Assembly: GCF_038630985.1 (NCBI RefSeq)
Contig: NZ_CP152049.1
Span: 6,997,501-7,061,500 of the forward strand
From: Paenibacillus sp. FSL H8-0548
GTDB taxonomy: Bacteria; Bacillota; Bacilli; Paenibacillales; Paenibacillaceae
Direction of reading: 5' to 3'
Length of the DNA stretch: 64,000 nt
Positions 16,574 through 25,618 of the stretch are shown in pieces. A program made the position numbers and the translations under genes. Every line of letters starts with the position of its first letter. The first letter of the stretch is position 1. Under the pieces are notes generated by a model that searched no databases, was not told where the DNA came from, and saw only the letters and a program-made list of their open reading frames with translations.

Positions 16574-17806
16574 ATGCTAAGCGTCCAATCCATTAACATT
16601 ATTAAATCAACGGTTCCTGTACTAGAAGTACACGGCGTTACGATTACAAAGCGCTTCTATGAGCTGCTGTTCACTAATCATCCTGAGCTCCTGAACCTAT
16701 TCAATCACGCGAACCAGAAGCAAGGCAGACAACAAGCCGCCCTTGCAAATACCGTATATGCAGCAGCGCTGCACATTGAAAACCTGAGTGCCATTATTCC
16801 AGTTGTAAAGCAAATTGGCCATAAGCATCGCAGTCTGGGCGTAAAGCCTGAGCATTATCCGGTTGTCGGTAAATATTTGCTGATGGCCATTAAGGATGTG
16901 CTCGGAGATGCCGCTACCGATGATATTTTGAATGCTTGGGCAGAGGCTTATGGGATTATCGCTGATGCATTTATTAGCATTGAAAATGAAATGTACGAGG
17001 AGGCACACACGGCGGCTGGAGGCTGGGAGGGCTTTCGTTCCTTCCGCGTGGAGCGGATGGTTAAAGAGAGCGAGGTTATCAGCTCCTTCTACCTTGTTCC
17101 GGAGGATGGCGGTGCCATTGCAGCCTTTAAGCCTGGGCAATATGTGAGCGTAAAAATTAATCAAGAAGGCGCAGAGCATACGCAAATTCGTCAGTACAGC
17201 TTATCCGCTTCATCCGGGAAGCCCTATTATCGCATCTCTGTGAAGCGCGAGGACGGAGATCAGGATCGTGCCGCTGGTGCTGTATCCACCTATTTGCACC
17301 AATGTGCAGCCGTTGGCACTCCCTTGCTGCTCTCAGCTCCCGCCGGTGATTTCACCTTGAATCTAGAAGACGAGCGGCCTGTCGTGCTGCTTAGCGGTGG
17401 CGTTGGCCTAACTCCTATGCTCAGCATGCTTCATACACTCGTGGAGCAGGCTCCGAAGCGGCCTGTTACCTTCATCCATGCTGCTCAAAACGGAGATTTT
17501 CATGCCTTGAGAGAGGAAGTAGATGCACTGGCAAGTGAGCATCCGCAGCTTGCGGTCTATTATTGCTATAACAACCCAACTAAACAGGATTTGGAGCAGC
17601 AGCGCTTCCACAAAACAGGCTATGTTGATCTGCCTTGGCTGCAATCGGTCATTAAGGATGCCGGAGGGCCATTCTATTTCTGCGGTCCGCTGCCATTTAT
17701 GACCGCCATGAACCGTTCGCTTAAGCAGTGGGGAATTCCAGAGGCAGATATTCACTTTGAGTTTTTTGGTCCCGCAGCAAGCCTTGAGCCGGCCGTAACT
17801 GTCTAA
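16574..17806 (+). CDS. hmp: Flavohaemoprotein, nitric oxide dioxygenase
   Basis: A 410-residue cytoplasmic enzyme that converts NO to nitrate with O2 and NAD(P)H. The globin domain (1-140) shows B10 Tyr in TKRFYELLF, E7 Gln in QGRQQAALA and the proximal haem His in KPEHYPVVGKYL. The FAD domain (150-260) has RQYSLSAS, and the NAD domain has LLSGGVGLTPMLSML and FYFCGPLPFM near the end. Length and order are those of full Hmp proteins. Start: ATG after GGAGGG. An Fnr/Crp-type site upstream fits induction under low oxygen or nitrosative stress. Confidence 0.97.
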   Translation: MLSVQSINIIKSTVPVLEVHGVTITKRFYELLFTNHPELLNLFNHANQKQGRQQAALANTVYAAALHIENLSAIIPVVKQIGHKHRSLGVKPEHYPVVGKYLLMAIKDVLGDAATDDILNAWAEAYGIIADAFISIENEMYEEAHTAAGGWEGFRSFRVERMVKESEVISSFYLVPEDGGAIAAFKPGQYVSVKINQEGAEHTQIRQYSLSASSGKPYYRISVKREDGDQDRAAGAVSTYLHQCAAVGTPLLLSAPAGDFTLNLEDERPVVLLSGGVGLTPMLSMLHTLVEQAPKRPVTFIHAAQNGDFHALREEVDALASEHPQLAVYYCYNNPTKQDLEQQRFHKTGYVDLPWLQSVIKDAGGPFYFCGPLPFMTAMNRSLKQWGIPEADIHFEFFGPAASLEPAVTV

Positions 17807-17820
17807 ACGCACGTTCATTC

Positions 17821-18321
17821 TTATTTCAACGAAGCCCGCAGCAGCCGGTTAACCGTTTCGCGCCGCAAGCCGATAAACTGTCCGATTTCATCCTGTGTCA
17901 GCACATCCGTTATCGGGGCTGGTCCAATGTAAGCTGCAAACCACTGCTGCAGCTTGCTCAGCTTATCGGCGGGGGCGATCTGGGTTAATTGATCGATACG
18001 CTGCTGCATCATTCGCAGCTTGCCTTGGAGGAGCAAAGCAATATCGCGGATTTTCTCCGGACTCTGCGCGAGCTCCTCATACCATTCCTGCGGCGATACG
18101 ATATCAACTTCACAAGTAACCAGGGCGATCGCCGTACCATGATTAGGCATTGGACTTATTAAGGAATGATGAGGGATGATCTCATCCGGTACGATAATAT
18201 TGACTAGATGCGGGCTGCCGTCCTCATGCAGGCGAACGATCTTAAGCAGCCCGCTTCGCAAGTGATAGAGCGACCCTTCTTCCCCTTGTCGAAACAGGAT
18301 TTGGCCTTTATGCAGCAGCAC
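17821..18321 (-). CDS. Crp/Fnr-family transcriptional regulator
   Basis: A cyclic-nucleotide-binding-fold regulator, 166 residues from the chosen start. The sensor domain reads KGQILFRQGEEGSLYHLRSG, a long dimer helix follows, and the C-terminal helix-turn-helix is TQDEIGQFIGLRRETVNRLL. There is only one Cys, so it lacks the Cys cluster that binds an FeS centre in true Fnr. Start: GTG 18321, seven bases after AAAGGTGG; an ATG at 18384 gives 187 residues but has no good site, and a 9-bp hairpin (AAACCCTTC…GAAGGGTTT) lies between them. It is convergent with hmp and a candidate to act at the hmp site. Confidence 0.85.
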   Translation of the reverse strand: MLLHKGQILFRQGEEGSLYHLRSGLLKIVRLHEDGSPHLVNIIVPDEIIPHHSLISPMPNHGTAIALVTCEVDIVSPQEWYEELAQSPEKIRDIALLLQGKLRMMQQRIDQLTQIAPADKLSKLQQWFAAYIGPAPITDVLTQDEIGQFIGLRRETVNRLLRASLK

Positions 18322-18775
18322 GAAATTCCCACCTTTATCCAAACCCTTCTGTTTTGACGGAAGGGTTTTCTTGTATTTTCGCATAACAAGCTATATAAGT
18401 TAAGCTCAAGGTGAAACGAAGCATCCGGCGGCTGCACCTGGGATCGTAAAACTTGATCTGCTCGCTTCGTTTTACCCTCACATTTATAAATGCAATGAAT
18501 TTAGATGGAATTTCTCCCGCTAAAATAACGTTGTTCGCTTCGCAGTATGAACTAGATGGAATTTGTCCTGTTAATTTTACTGTTTCTCATGAATTCGGCT
18601 GATTCCTTAGAACTAGTGGGAGGAATTCCATCTAATCGCCAAAATAAGCTAAATTCCCTTAAAATAGAGGGAGAAATTCCATTTACATAAGCTGAACTCA
18701 AGCGTAAACGGCTATCGGCGTCCTTTAAAGGCAAAGCTCGTTTCGCAGTGATAGATAAACCCTAGAATCTCGCTG

Positions 18776-18845
18776 CAACCGCGACGTAAAGAATAATCTA
18801 CTCGCGCAGCGACCAAAACGTAAGCTACTAGTTCAACTTATATAG
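18776..18845. repeat. Intergenic repeat C, copy 1
   Basis: The core TCTACTCGCGCAGCGACCAA and its flanks (TAAAGAATAA before, AACGTA…CTAGT after) recur at 35997-36065 with a few changes. Both copies end in …CTTATATA/G. Confidence 0.7.
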
Positions 18846-18911
18846 TTTGATCATGACACATTTAAGTAATTGACGGTACAAGAGCAAGAGGAGTAAAATG
18901 TTACTTGCTGA

Positions 18912-19020
18912 CCAAGGTGAAATGGCTGTCGGCGTCCTTTAAAGGCGCGAGCGCGTTTCATTCCGGCGAAATATAGAGATAGTATGGCGAAATGATCTAC
19001 TTTCTTATATTTCAAAAAAA
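18912..19020. repeat. Intergenic repeat A, copy 2
   Basis: Close match to 4711-4815, including GGCGTCCTTTAAAGGCGC and the terminal imperfect palindrome GAAATATAGAGATAGTA … TACTTTCTTATATTTC. It ends just before the ribosome-binding site of the next gene, so it may form part of its leader. Confidence 0.75.
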
Positions 19021-19059
19021 GACTCAAACTTCCATGTTGAAAGAAGGGATTTACGCAGC

Positions 19060-19542
19060 ATGCGCATCAGAACTTACGCTATTTGCTTATATATCATTAT
19101 GGTTTACTGGGTTTCCTTGCATGTCCCGTACATGAATGCTTTGTTTTTCCCAACGTTAGGCGCATTCAGCCTACTCTTTATTTCAAGGCCCTTTGAGAAA
19201 GCAGAGGTTCGCAAAATCGCCTTTGGAGCGATTCTTTCATCCGTTATTGGCTCATTATTCGTCTTTTGGAGCTCTGGCGTGCTCTCCTTGCTTTTCACGC
19301 TGCTGATCGTTATCTTCCTCATTAATAAATTTAAATGGAATGCACCGCCAATATTGGCCGTTTCTCTTATTCCATTTTTTACGCAGCCTCCGCTATTATG
19401 GGTCATTCCCTTATCTGTCTGCGGCTCACTGCTCGGCTTGCTAATGACTTTGTCTGCTGCTTCATATGTTGAGAAAAGATTCGGCACCATTTCGCTGTTC
19501 CCCAAAAAAGCGATCAATACCGAATCGGATTCGGCGATGTAG
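19060..19542 (+). CDS. Small integral membrane protein, HPP-like
   Basis: 160 residues with about five hydrophobic segments (7-22, 25-42, 54-70, 72-88, 100-135). The stretch NALFFPTLGAFSLLFISRPF and the NAPPILAVSLIPF segment resemble the HPP/FUSC-like family of small membrane proteins, whose role is not established. Start: ATG after GAAGGGA. The stop codon directly abuts the stop of the convergent helicase gene. The family call is tentative; membrane location is clear. Confidence 0.75.
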   Translation: MRIRTYAICLYIIMVYWVSLHVPYMNALFFPTLGAFSLLFISRPFEKAEVRKIAFGAILSSVIGSLFVFWSSGVLSLLFTLLIVIFLINKFKWNAPPILAVSLIPFFTQPPLLWVIPLSVCGSLLGLLMTLSAASYVEKRFGTISLFPKKAINTESDSAM

Positions 19543-21846
19543 TTAAGGTCTCCATTCCTCCGGCAGCAGGCGCTGATACTGCGCTTGCCTATACCGATCG
19601 TCTATAAGCACGAGCGTCCCACGATCGGTTTCGGACCTTATTAATCTCCCGCCGGCTTGAAGAACCTTATTCATCCCCGGAAAGACGTAAGCATAATCAT
19701 AGCCACTCTTGCCCCGCTCGTTAAAATAATCCTTCAGCATATTACGCTCCACCCCTAGCTGGGGCAGCCCTACGCCAACGACTATAACTCCAACCAACCG
19801 GTCGCCAACTAAATCCACACCCTCTGAAAATATACCGCCCATGACAGCGAAGCCGAGCAACGACTGCTCATTACTGCCTTGAAAGGCTTTCAAGAAGCTA
19901 TCCCGCTCCTCCTCTGACATATCCGGTCGCTGCAGCAGCACTTCTGCATCTGAAGCAGAGCCTGCACTAGTTGACCATTCCCTTAGCTCCATATAAGTTT
20001 CATAAACCGCATTCATATAAGCATAGGAAGGAAAAAAAACAAAATAATTGCCTGGACGCTCCTCCATCAGCTGCATAATCAGCTTCGCAATCGGCTCCTT
20101 AGACGCATCGCGATCATGGTAGCGAGTAGAAAGCGGTTTGATAATGACATCCAGCTGCTCCTTCAAAAAAGGTGAAGGGACCACCAGCGTATAATCCTCT
20201 TCCCTCGCTCCCAGCATGTCCATGTAATAGGAAACCGGCGAGAGTGTAGCGGAGAAATAAATATGCGAACGATATCCCTTGCCCATTTGCTGCAGCAATA
20301 ATGAAGGGTCGAGGCAGAACAGCTTTAGCCGCACATCATTTTTCGTCAGCTCCGTATAGACAACATATCGGTCATCGAATAGCTTGGCCGTGCGAATAAA
20401 ATTTTGTGCGTTAAAATAAGCATCCAATAGCTGACCGCTTCCTGCAGCTCCAGCTGCCAACGCTTGTTCTGCGGCGGAAGCAAAGGCAGCTGCCAGCGCA
20501 ACCAGCTCCTCTGGCAGCTGCCGCTCCACCAGATGCGGCGCACCATCACTGCTCTTGCGCAAAGCAATAAAATAATCATTCATCGCCTTCGCTGTGCGGT
20601 AGCCCTCGCTGTGCACACCCTTAAGCTCGCGCTGCAGCGCTAGAAAAGGCGCCTTCGTCAGCTCCGCTGAAAACATCTCCCGTGCCCGGTCCACAAGGTT
20701 ATGCGCCTCATCGACGAGCAAGGCCGAACGCTTCTTCATCTCTGCATATTGACGTTTAAATGAGATGCGCGGATCAAAAATATAATTGTAATCACAAATA
20801 ACCGCATCAGCCGCATACGCCAAATCGAGCGAAAACTCAAACGGGCATACAAGGTGCTTATGAGCATAGCGCTCAATGACCGCCCTTGTCATAACCGTCT
20901 CCTGCTCCAATATATCAAGCACCGCGCCATTTATTCTATCGTAGTAGCCATCTGCATAAGGACAATGCTCCTTCTCGCAGCGTACTTCCTCTTGAAAGCA
21001 AATCTTATCCTTAGCCGTTATCGTTACGGCATGCAGGTGCAGGCCCTTATCACGCATGAACAGAAGCGCATCCTCGGCCGCTGCTCTTGTTGTCGTTCGT
21101 GCTGTCAAATAATAAAAGCGCTGCAACAGGCCTGTCCCTATCGCCTTGATAGTCGGATAAGTCGTAGAAATGGTCTTGCCAATACCGGTAGGTGCTTTGG
21201 CAAATAAACGAACGCCTTCCTCGATTGATTTGTATACCGCCCCTGCCAGCTTCCGCTGCCCTGCGCGATAAGCCTCGAATGGAAATGCCAGCCCGTGAAT
21301 GCTTTCGTTTCTAGCTAGCTCATGCCTGCGGCGCTGCTGCGCATAAGGCGCGTAACGCAATACGATCTCATGGACGTACTCCGCAAGCTCTTCATAGCTT
21401 ACCTCTCTCACGAACCGTCGTTCCTCTTCCGTCTCCGTTTGCACATAGGTTAGCTGCACACGCATCGCCGCCTGCTCGTGCTCTTTAGCGTACATATAAG
21501 CATAGAACAACGCTTGCGCCCAGTGTACCGGATAACCATCCTCCGCAATGCGATCCAGATCGCCGCCGGTCGATTTAATCTCATCAATCGTCAATAACGG
21601 CTCCGTACCCAGCAGCCCATCACAGCGCCCATCTACAACAAACAACAGATCATCCAGCTGAATGTCTGCTTTCACATAAACCTCTTTAAGATCTTGTTCA
21701 CCATAGGCGCGCTGCACCCGCTGGTGTGCCTTCGTACCCTCATGCATCGTATCGATCGCATTTAGCCTGACATCGATGCTGCCGCTAAGAAATACATATT
21801 CGACCAAGTGTCTCACTGAAATGGTAACCGTATCATTCATTAGCAT
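19543..21846 (-). CDS. ATP-dependent DNA helicase of the XPD/DinG type with N-terminal nuclease-like domain
   Basis: A 767-residue superfamily 2 helicase acting on DNA 5' to 3' in its family. The N-terminal 190 residues (VDGRCDGLLG … TIDEIKSTGGD) look like a PD-(D/E)XK nuclease or Cas4-like fold. Walker A is APTGIGKTIST, and the FeS cluster Cys residues appear as CFQEEVRCEKEHCPYADG and later VCPFEFS. Walker B is the DEAH motif LLVDEAHNLVDRA, and the C-terminal motif VI is QAGGRLIRSETDRG. Start: ATG at 21846 or two codons later, after GGAAGAAAAG. It stands alone and probably functions in repair or resolution of unusual DNA structures. Confidence 0.9.
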   Translation of the reverse strand: MLMNDTVTISVRHLVEYVFLSGSIDVRLNAIDTMHEGTKAHQRVQRAYGEQDLKEVYVKADIQLDDLLFVVDGRCDGLLGTEPLLTIDEIKSTGGDLDRIAEDGYPVHWAQALFYAYMYAKEHEQAAMRVQLTYVQTETEEERRFVREVSYEELAEYVHEIVLRYAPYAQQRRRHELARNESIHGLAFPFEAYRAGQRKLAGAVYKSIEEGVRLFAKAPTGIGKTISTTYPTIKAIGTGLLQRFYYLTARTTTRAAAEDALLFMRDKGLHLHAVTITAKDKICFQEEVRCEKEHCPYADGYYDRINGAVLDILEQETVMTRAVIERYAHKHLVCPFEFSLDLAYAADAVICDYNYIFDPRISFKRQYAEMKKRSALLVDEAHNLVDRAREMFSAELTKAPFLALQRELKGVHSEGYRTAKAMNDYFIALRKSSDGAPHLVERQLPEELVALAAAFASAAEQALAAGAAGSGQLLDAYFNAQNFIRTAKLFDDRYVVYTELTKNDVRLKLFCLDPSLLLQQMGKGYRSHIYFSATLSPVSYYMDMLGAREEDYTLVVPSPFLKEQLDVIIKPLSTRYHDRDASKEPIAKLIMQLMEERPGNYFVFFPSYAYMNAVYETYMELREWSTSAGSASDAEVLLQRPDMSEEERDSFLKAFQGSNEQSLLGFAVMGGIFSEGVDLVGDRLVGVIVVGVGLPQLGVERNMLKDYFNERGKSGYDYAYVFPGMNKVLQAGGRLIRSETDRGTLVLIDDRYRQAQYQRLLPEEWRP

Positions 21847-22022
21847 AAGTCTTTTCTTCCGCTCCCAAAAAGAACATTTGTTCCTTTATTGTAGCACATG
21901 AGCCGAAGCAAGCGTAAATAGGTTGTGAGTCAGATTCAGGATAATGTTTCCAAATATGCAACTTTATTAATAATGAAGGCGTCTAAACTGATGTAAAAGT
22001 ATTATTAATAAGGAGTTTTTAT

Positions 22023-22535
22023 ATGAGGCTTAAATTAATTTTGTTCATGATTTTTATCGTTTGTTTACTTAGCGCATGTAAAACTGATGTGGGTCCTACG
22101 ACAGAGGATAGCAGCAGTCCCCTCTCCGAAGAAATGAACGAGGTTATTTCAAATTATATTATTGAAAAGTATTCATCTGTCTATGCTCACACCGAACAGC
22201 AATTTGAAGTACATAGAGTATATGGCACGAGTGAATCAAATGGAATCATTAGTGTTTATATGCATTCCTATTTTGGCGGGTTTAATAAGTCCACCGGGCT
22301 AAAAACTCAAGCGGGGCATTCATTGCCTGCTGTTATTCGTCTGCAGAAAAAAGCAGCAGGATACTCTGTAACCAGCTACACTGAGCCAAAAGACGGAGAT
22401 CTTTATCAATCTTCTTTGAAAAAAATGTTTCCTGAAAAGTATTTAAGCATGGCACAGCGAGATGTTGGAAATGTTGAGGATTTGCACGAAGAGATGGATC
22501 ATAAAGTAAATGTTTGGTTGGGAGAAGCGAAATAA
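22023..22535 (+). CDS. Lipoprotein of unknown function
   Basis: 170 residues. Residues 1-18 form a lipoprotein signal ending in LLSAC with Cys at the lipidation site. The mature part (about 152 residues) has a Ser/Thr/Glu-rich linker and then a compact domain with AVIRLQKKAAGYSVTSYTEP, with no recognised family. Start: ATG after AAGGAG. Base composition is AT-rich compared with the helicase gene before it, as is the next gene, so the pair may be foreign. Confidence 0.75.
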   Translation: MRLKLILFMIFIVCLLSACKTDVGPTTEDSSSPLSEEMNEVISNYIIEKYSSVYAHTEQQFEVHRVYGTSESNGIISVYMHSYFGGFNKSTGLKTQAGHSLPAVIRLQKKAAGYSVTSYTEPKDGDLYQSSLKKMFPEKYLSMAQRDVGNVEDLHEEMDHKVNVWLGEAK

Positions 22536-22682
22536 AAGCTTGGTTACCGCAATAGATAGCAAAATGGAACCGGAACGATTGGGTCAACTGTTGGTTGAAT
22601 AAAAAAGTATATCAAATATCAGGTTATTGTTTGTTTCCATTAACATCAATAAAATTGGTGTTAATAAGGAGCGTGAGAAGTT

Positions 22683-23513
22683 ATGAAGGCTACACTGGCA
22701 AGAAACATAAACAGATATCGTAAGGAAAAGGGACTAACACAAGAAGAACTTGCAAACATACTTGGAATTACCTTTCAAGCAGTTTCAAAATGGGAAAACG
22801 CTCAGACAATGCCCGAAATCTCATTGTTACCACATCTGTCTAAAGTATTGGAAATAAGTATTGATAAACTACTTGGTTATGTAATACAGGATAAACAGAT
22901 TACCATTTATGAGGAAGAATATAAAACGCCAGATTATTATTGGGGTATGGAACCAAATACAGCATGTTATGAAGTCATTCGTTTAATGCCCCCTACCAAA
23001 CATCTAAAATTACTAGATATTGGTTGCGGCGAGGGGAAAGACTCTGTGTTTTTTGCAAGAAATGGATATGATGTCACATCAATTGATGTATCCGATGCAG
23101 GTATTGAAAAAACTAAAAGGCTTGCTGATAAAGTTGGTGTACCCGTTGAAGTCTTCAAAGCCGATATTTTGGATTTTCGTATAGATTCCAATTTTGACAT
23201 CCTTTTCTCTAGCGGTGTATTTCATTATATTAAGCCTGATTATCGAAACGACATATTTAGTAACTATAGACAGTTTACAAACACAAATGGTATTCATGTT
23301 TTTAATGTATTTGTAAACAAACCTTTTATATCTCCACCACCTGAAAAAGAACCCAATGCATTTAAGTGGCATTCTGGAGAATTACTTTCACATTATCACG
23401 ACTGGCTTATTAGGGACAGCTCAGAAGTTATTTTTGACTGTAATTCATCAGGCATCCCGCACCAACATGCCATAACAAAAATGATTGCACAAAAAACTAG
23501 CTTATTAAACTAA
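22683..23513 (+). CDS. XRE helix-turn-helix fused to an SAM-dependent methyltransferase
   Basis: A 276-residue fusion. Residues 1-66 are a Cro/CI-type domain (YRKEKGLTQEELANILGI and FQAVSKWENAQTMPEI). Residues about 85-270 are a class I methyltransferase with SAM motif I LLDIGCGEGKDSVFFARNGY, motif II TSIDVSDAGIEKTK, an acidic FKADILDF segment and FSSGVFHYI. The methyltransferase part resembles TehB-type tellurite-resistance enzymes. The combination suggests DNA-bound control coupled to methylation of a small molecule, which is inference. Start: ATG after AAGGAGCG. AT-rich; one candidate for horizontal transfer. Confidence 0.85.
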   Translation: MKATLARNINRYRKEKGLTQEELANILGITFQAVSKWENAQTMPEISLLPHLSKVLEISIDKLLGYVIQDKQITIYEEEYKTPDYYWGMEPNTACYEVIRLMPPTKHLKLLDIGCGEGKDSVFFARNGYDVTSIDVSDAGIEKTKRLADKVGVPVEVFKADILDFRIDSNFDILFSSGVFHYIKPDYRNDIFSNYRQFTNTNGIHVFNVFVNKPFISPPPEKEPNAFKWHSGELLSHYHDWLIRDSSEVIFDCNSSGIPHQHAITKMIAQKTSLLN

Positions 23514-23538
23514 AAAGAATCGATCGTTCAACAAAACA

Positions 23539-23582
23539 GGCAGCAGCCCAAGACATTATTTCACGTCTCTGGCTGCTGCTTC
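23539..23582 (+). terminator. Terminator after the XRE-methyltransferase gene
   Basis: GGCAGCAGCC pairs with GGCTGCTGC, extended by AGAC…GTCT, followed by TTCTATGTTT. The T run is imperfect. Confidence 0.6.
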
Positions 23583-23623
23583 TATGTTTGTCGTCAGTCT
23601 AATGCTTTATTTTGCTTGAACCA

Positions 23624-23905
23624 TTAACGCTCTTCAATCTCTTCCTCGGGATGGCGGCCAACGCCGTTCAACAAATCCGTACCGTGGAATTCCTCGACTG
23701 GCGACGCTGCATCAACAGGGCTGTCCTTTGCAATAATATCCGCATCCGGCACAGCTGCAAGCTCCTCTGAGATTTCCTCCGAGGTTTCTGAAACTGCGTC
23801 CTCTTGTACTTCTTCCGTAAACAAACCAAACCTTGGATCGATATCCTTCTCGGTCACTAAGCTGTTGTTCAAGTGCTCTCTAGTGTGATCATGTCCGTTT
23901 GTCAT
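23624..23905 (-). CDS. Acidic hypothetical protein
   Basis: 93 residues, very rich in Glu and Asp (VQEDAVSETSEEISEELAAV) and with no hydrophobic core, so probably disordered. Supported as a gene by AAGGAGG seven to eight bases before the ATG and its clean spacing from neighbours. No family is recognised. Confidence 0.65.
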   Translation of the reverse strand: MTNGHDHTREHLNNSLVTEKDIDPRFGLFTEEVQEDAVSETSEEISEELAAVPDADIIAKDSPVDAASPVEEFHGTDLLNGVGRHPEEEIEER

Positions 23906-23999
23906 TTAAAATGGCCTCCTTCGTCGGTTCTATCCTATAATACCCACCTCAACCATCATTCTAACCAACTATTTCTGCGAGGCTTTAACGCAGTCAATC

Positions 24000-24866
24000 C
24001 TACCTATAGGCGAGCAGGATAATGGTCGCATTATCCTGATAAGGTCTCTGCTGTGCAAGGACATACTGCAATATATAATCAGCGGCAGCCTGCGGTGAGA
24101 ACTTGAACGCCACCTCAAGCAGCTCCTCTGACAGGTCATCATGAATACCATCGCTGCACAATAAAACATAGTCGCCTGCCAGCAGCGCCAGCGGTGTTTG
24201 ATTCGCATCGATTTCGGTCATGCTTGGAATACCTAGATAGCTGGTCAACAAATGACGTTCCGGATGTGACTCCGCTTCTTCTATGGAAAGCGTTCCTGCC
24301 AAAACTTGTTCATACAGCCGATTGGCATACACGTGATCTCGCGTTAATGAAACTAGCACGCCGCTCCGGTATAAATACACTCGGCTGTCACCTGCGGATA
24401 TCCAGTTCAACTTCCCGCTAGCAATGACAGCTGCAATGAGCGTCGATCCAACATTCCATTCCAGATCATTCTTCAGCGCTAGCTCGTAAACGGCTTTATT
24501 CGCGAGCTGCAAGGACCGACCCAGCGCCTTAGGTACGGAGGTCAACGGCGAATGAATCGCATAAGCGCTCACCATCGTTTCCACAGCAAGTATTCCCGCT
24601 TCCTTGCCCATGGCGTAACCGCCCATGCCATCTGCCAGCACCGCAAAAAAGTCCTGTTTCTCCTTCTTCCCCGTTTCCTCTAGAGGAAAGAGCCTATAGG
24701 CATCCTGCTGCTCTTCTCGTTCGCCGATATGCTGCGCTAAGCCCGCAGCGACACTACGCGAAGCTGAAGCTCTATTTGCGCTTATGAGCTTATAAATGGA
24801 TCTCCAAATGAAAGCTAGAATCCGTCTTACCCTCGCGCTTCCCTTAATGAGCCATCTCATTCTCAT
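24000..24866 (-). CDS. PP2C-family protein phosphatase
   Basis: A 288-residue Ser/Thr phosphatase that would dephosphorylate proteins using two metal ions. Motifs in order: N-terminal basic segment, GEREEQQDAYRLF (the metal-binding Asp position), FFAVLADGMGGYAMGKEAG (the classic DGMGG), GSTLIAAVIASGKLNWISAGDSR in two parts, LTRDHVY, LLCSDGIHDDLS, and the closing DNATIILL. Start: ATG 24866 after AAGGCGGGGATC; 31 further open codons upstream lack a site. It stands alone without an adjacent kinase gene, unlike prpC/prkC. The N-terminal 40 residues are basic and amphipathic. Confidence 0.9.
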   Translation of the reverse strand: MRMRWLIKGSARVRRILAFIWRSIYKLISANRASASRSVAAGLAQHIGEREEQQDAYRLFPLEETGKKEKQDFFAVLADGMGGYAMGKEAGILAVETMVSAYAIHSPLTSVPKALGRSLQLANKAVYELALKNDLEWNVGSTLIAAVIASGKLNWISAGDSRVYLYRSGVLVSLTRDHVYANRLYEQVLAGTLSIEEAESHPERHLLTSYLGIPSMTEIDANQTPLALLAGDYVLLCSDGIHDDLSEELLEVAFKFSPQAAADYILQYVLAQQRPYQDNATIILLAYR

Positions 24867-25007
24867 ATGATCCCCGCCTTGTCCATACTGCTTTGAGCAT
24901 ACTGCTCTCAACAATATAGGTATGGAGAGTCCCCTTTGTTTAGAAGAAGATTTAATCATTTAAGAAAATTGTAACGACAGCTAGCTCAATAAACATGAAG
25001 AACAACA

Positions 25008-25036
25008 ATAAGACTGCCGGTGACCGGCAGCCTTAT
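25008..25036 (-). terminator. Terminator of the CBS-domain gene
   Basis: AAGGCTGCCGG and CCGGCAGTCTT form an 11-bp stem with one mismatch and a 3-base loop on the minus strand, followed by ATTGTTGTT. Confidence 0.55.
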
Positions 25037-25061
25037 GATCCGCAATAGGATGACTTTCCAA

Positions 25062-25466
25062 CTAGTCAGCAATATTTCGGGTATAGTATTCGATTATATC
25101 TTTGCGGCGAATAATACCAAGGAAGACGCGATCGGCATCTACGACCGGAACGAAGTTCTGATCGGCCGCCAGCGCTAGCATATCGTCCAAATCGGCGTTA
25201 ATCGCGACGCATTCGACTTTCATCCGTTTTTTGATGGAAACGACAGGAATTTCGTGCATCGTATCGAAGCTGAGGCCTGGTGTGCCTTTCAGCTTCCATA
25301 ACAAATCTCCCTCGGATAGTGTTCCGAAATATAAGCCATTTTCATCTAGAATCGGAATGGCCGTATAGTGGCTTGCCTCTAATTTATCCATAGCTTCTTT
25401 CATGTTAGAGGATGTCAAAAGGTAAGAGACCTCGTTCTTAGGAAATAGAAACGATTTGATTTCCAT
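25062..25466 (-). CDS. CBS-domain protein
   Basis: A 134-residue protein made of two CBS motifs that together bind adenine nucleotides. The first is at about 10-60 (EASHYTAIPILDENGLYFGTLSEGD in two parts) and the second at about 80-130 (DQNFVPVVDADRVFLGIIRR). No catalytic domain is attached, so it probably acts as a small regulatory module, as in YkuL/CcpN-type proteins of Bacillus. Start: ATG 25466 after AAAGGAGTGTGA; 37 open codons upstream have no site. Confidence 0.9.
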   Translation of the reverse strand: MEIKSFLFPKNEVSYLLTSSNMKEAMDKLEASHYTAIPILDENGLYFGTLSEGDLLWKLKGTPGLSFDTMHEIPVVSIKKRMKVECVAINADLDDMLALAADQNFVPVVDADRVFLGIIRRKDIIEYYTRNIAD

Positions 25467-25578
25467 TAAATCACACTCCTTTCGTATATTAAAACATATT
25501 TTGTCGTGGGGTGCATGTGGAAGTGACTGGGGCATACCTAACATTATCGAATAGAGGAAGCTGTTGACGATAAACAAA

Positions 25579-25608
25579 GAAAAACCCCGAGCGAGTGCTC
25601 GGAGTTTT
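25579..25608. terminator. Terminator of the sugar-binding protein gene (25619)
   Basis: CCGAGC-actc-GCTCGG stem extended by paired A/T on both sides, with TTTTTC on the minus strand and TTTTCC on the plus strand. It mainly ends the sugar importer operon. Confidence 0.75.
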
Positions 25609-25618
25609 CCATTGCTTA

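Larger units (their letters stand above)
18385..19059. repeat. Mosaic intergenic block of several repeat families
   Basis: About 675 bases with no supported gene. From left to right it holds: a relative of repeat A (18407-18470); four units of a 17-base motif TAGATGGAATTTCTCCC, two direct and two inverted (about 18501, 18552, 18619, 18670); a partial repeat A (18700-18745); a repeat C copy (18776-18845); and a full repeat A (18912-19020). Confidence 0.7.

Noticed and set aside
18552..18734. 60-residue minus-strand open frame in the repeat mosaic
   Set aside because: It is composed of the repeated units and lacks a ribosome-binding site.
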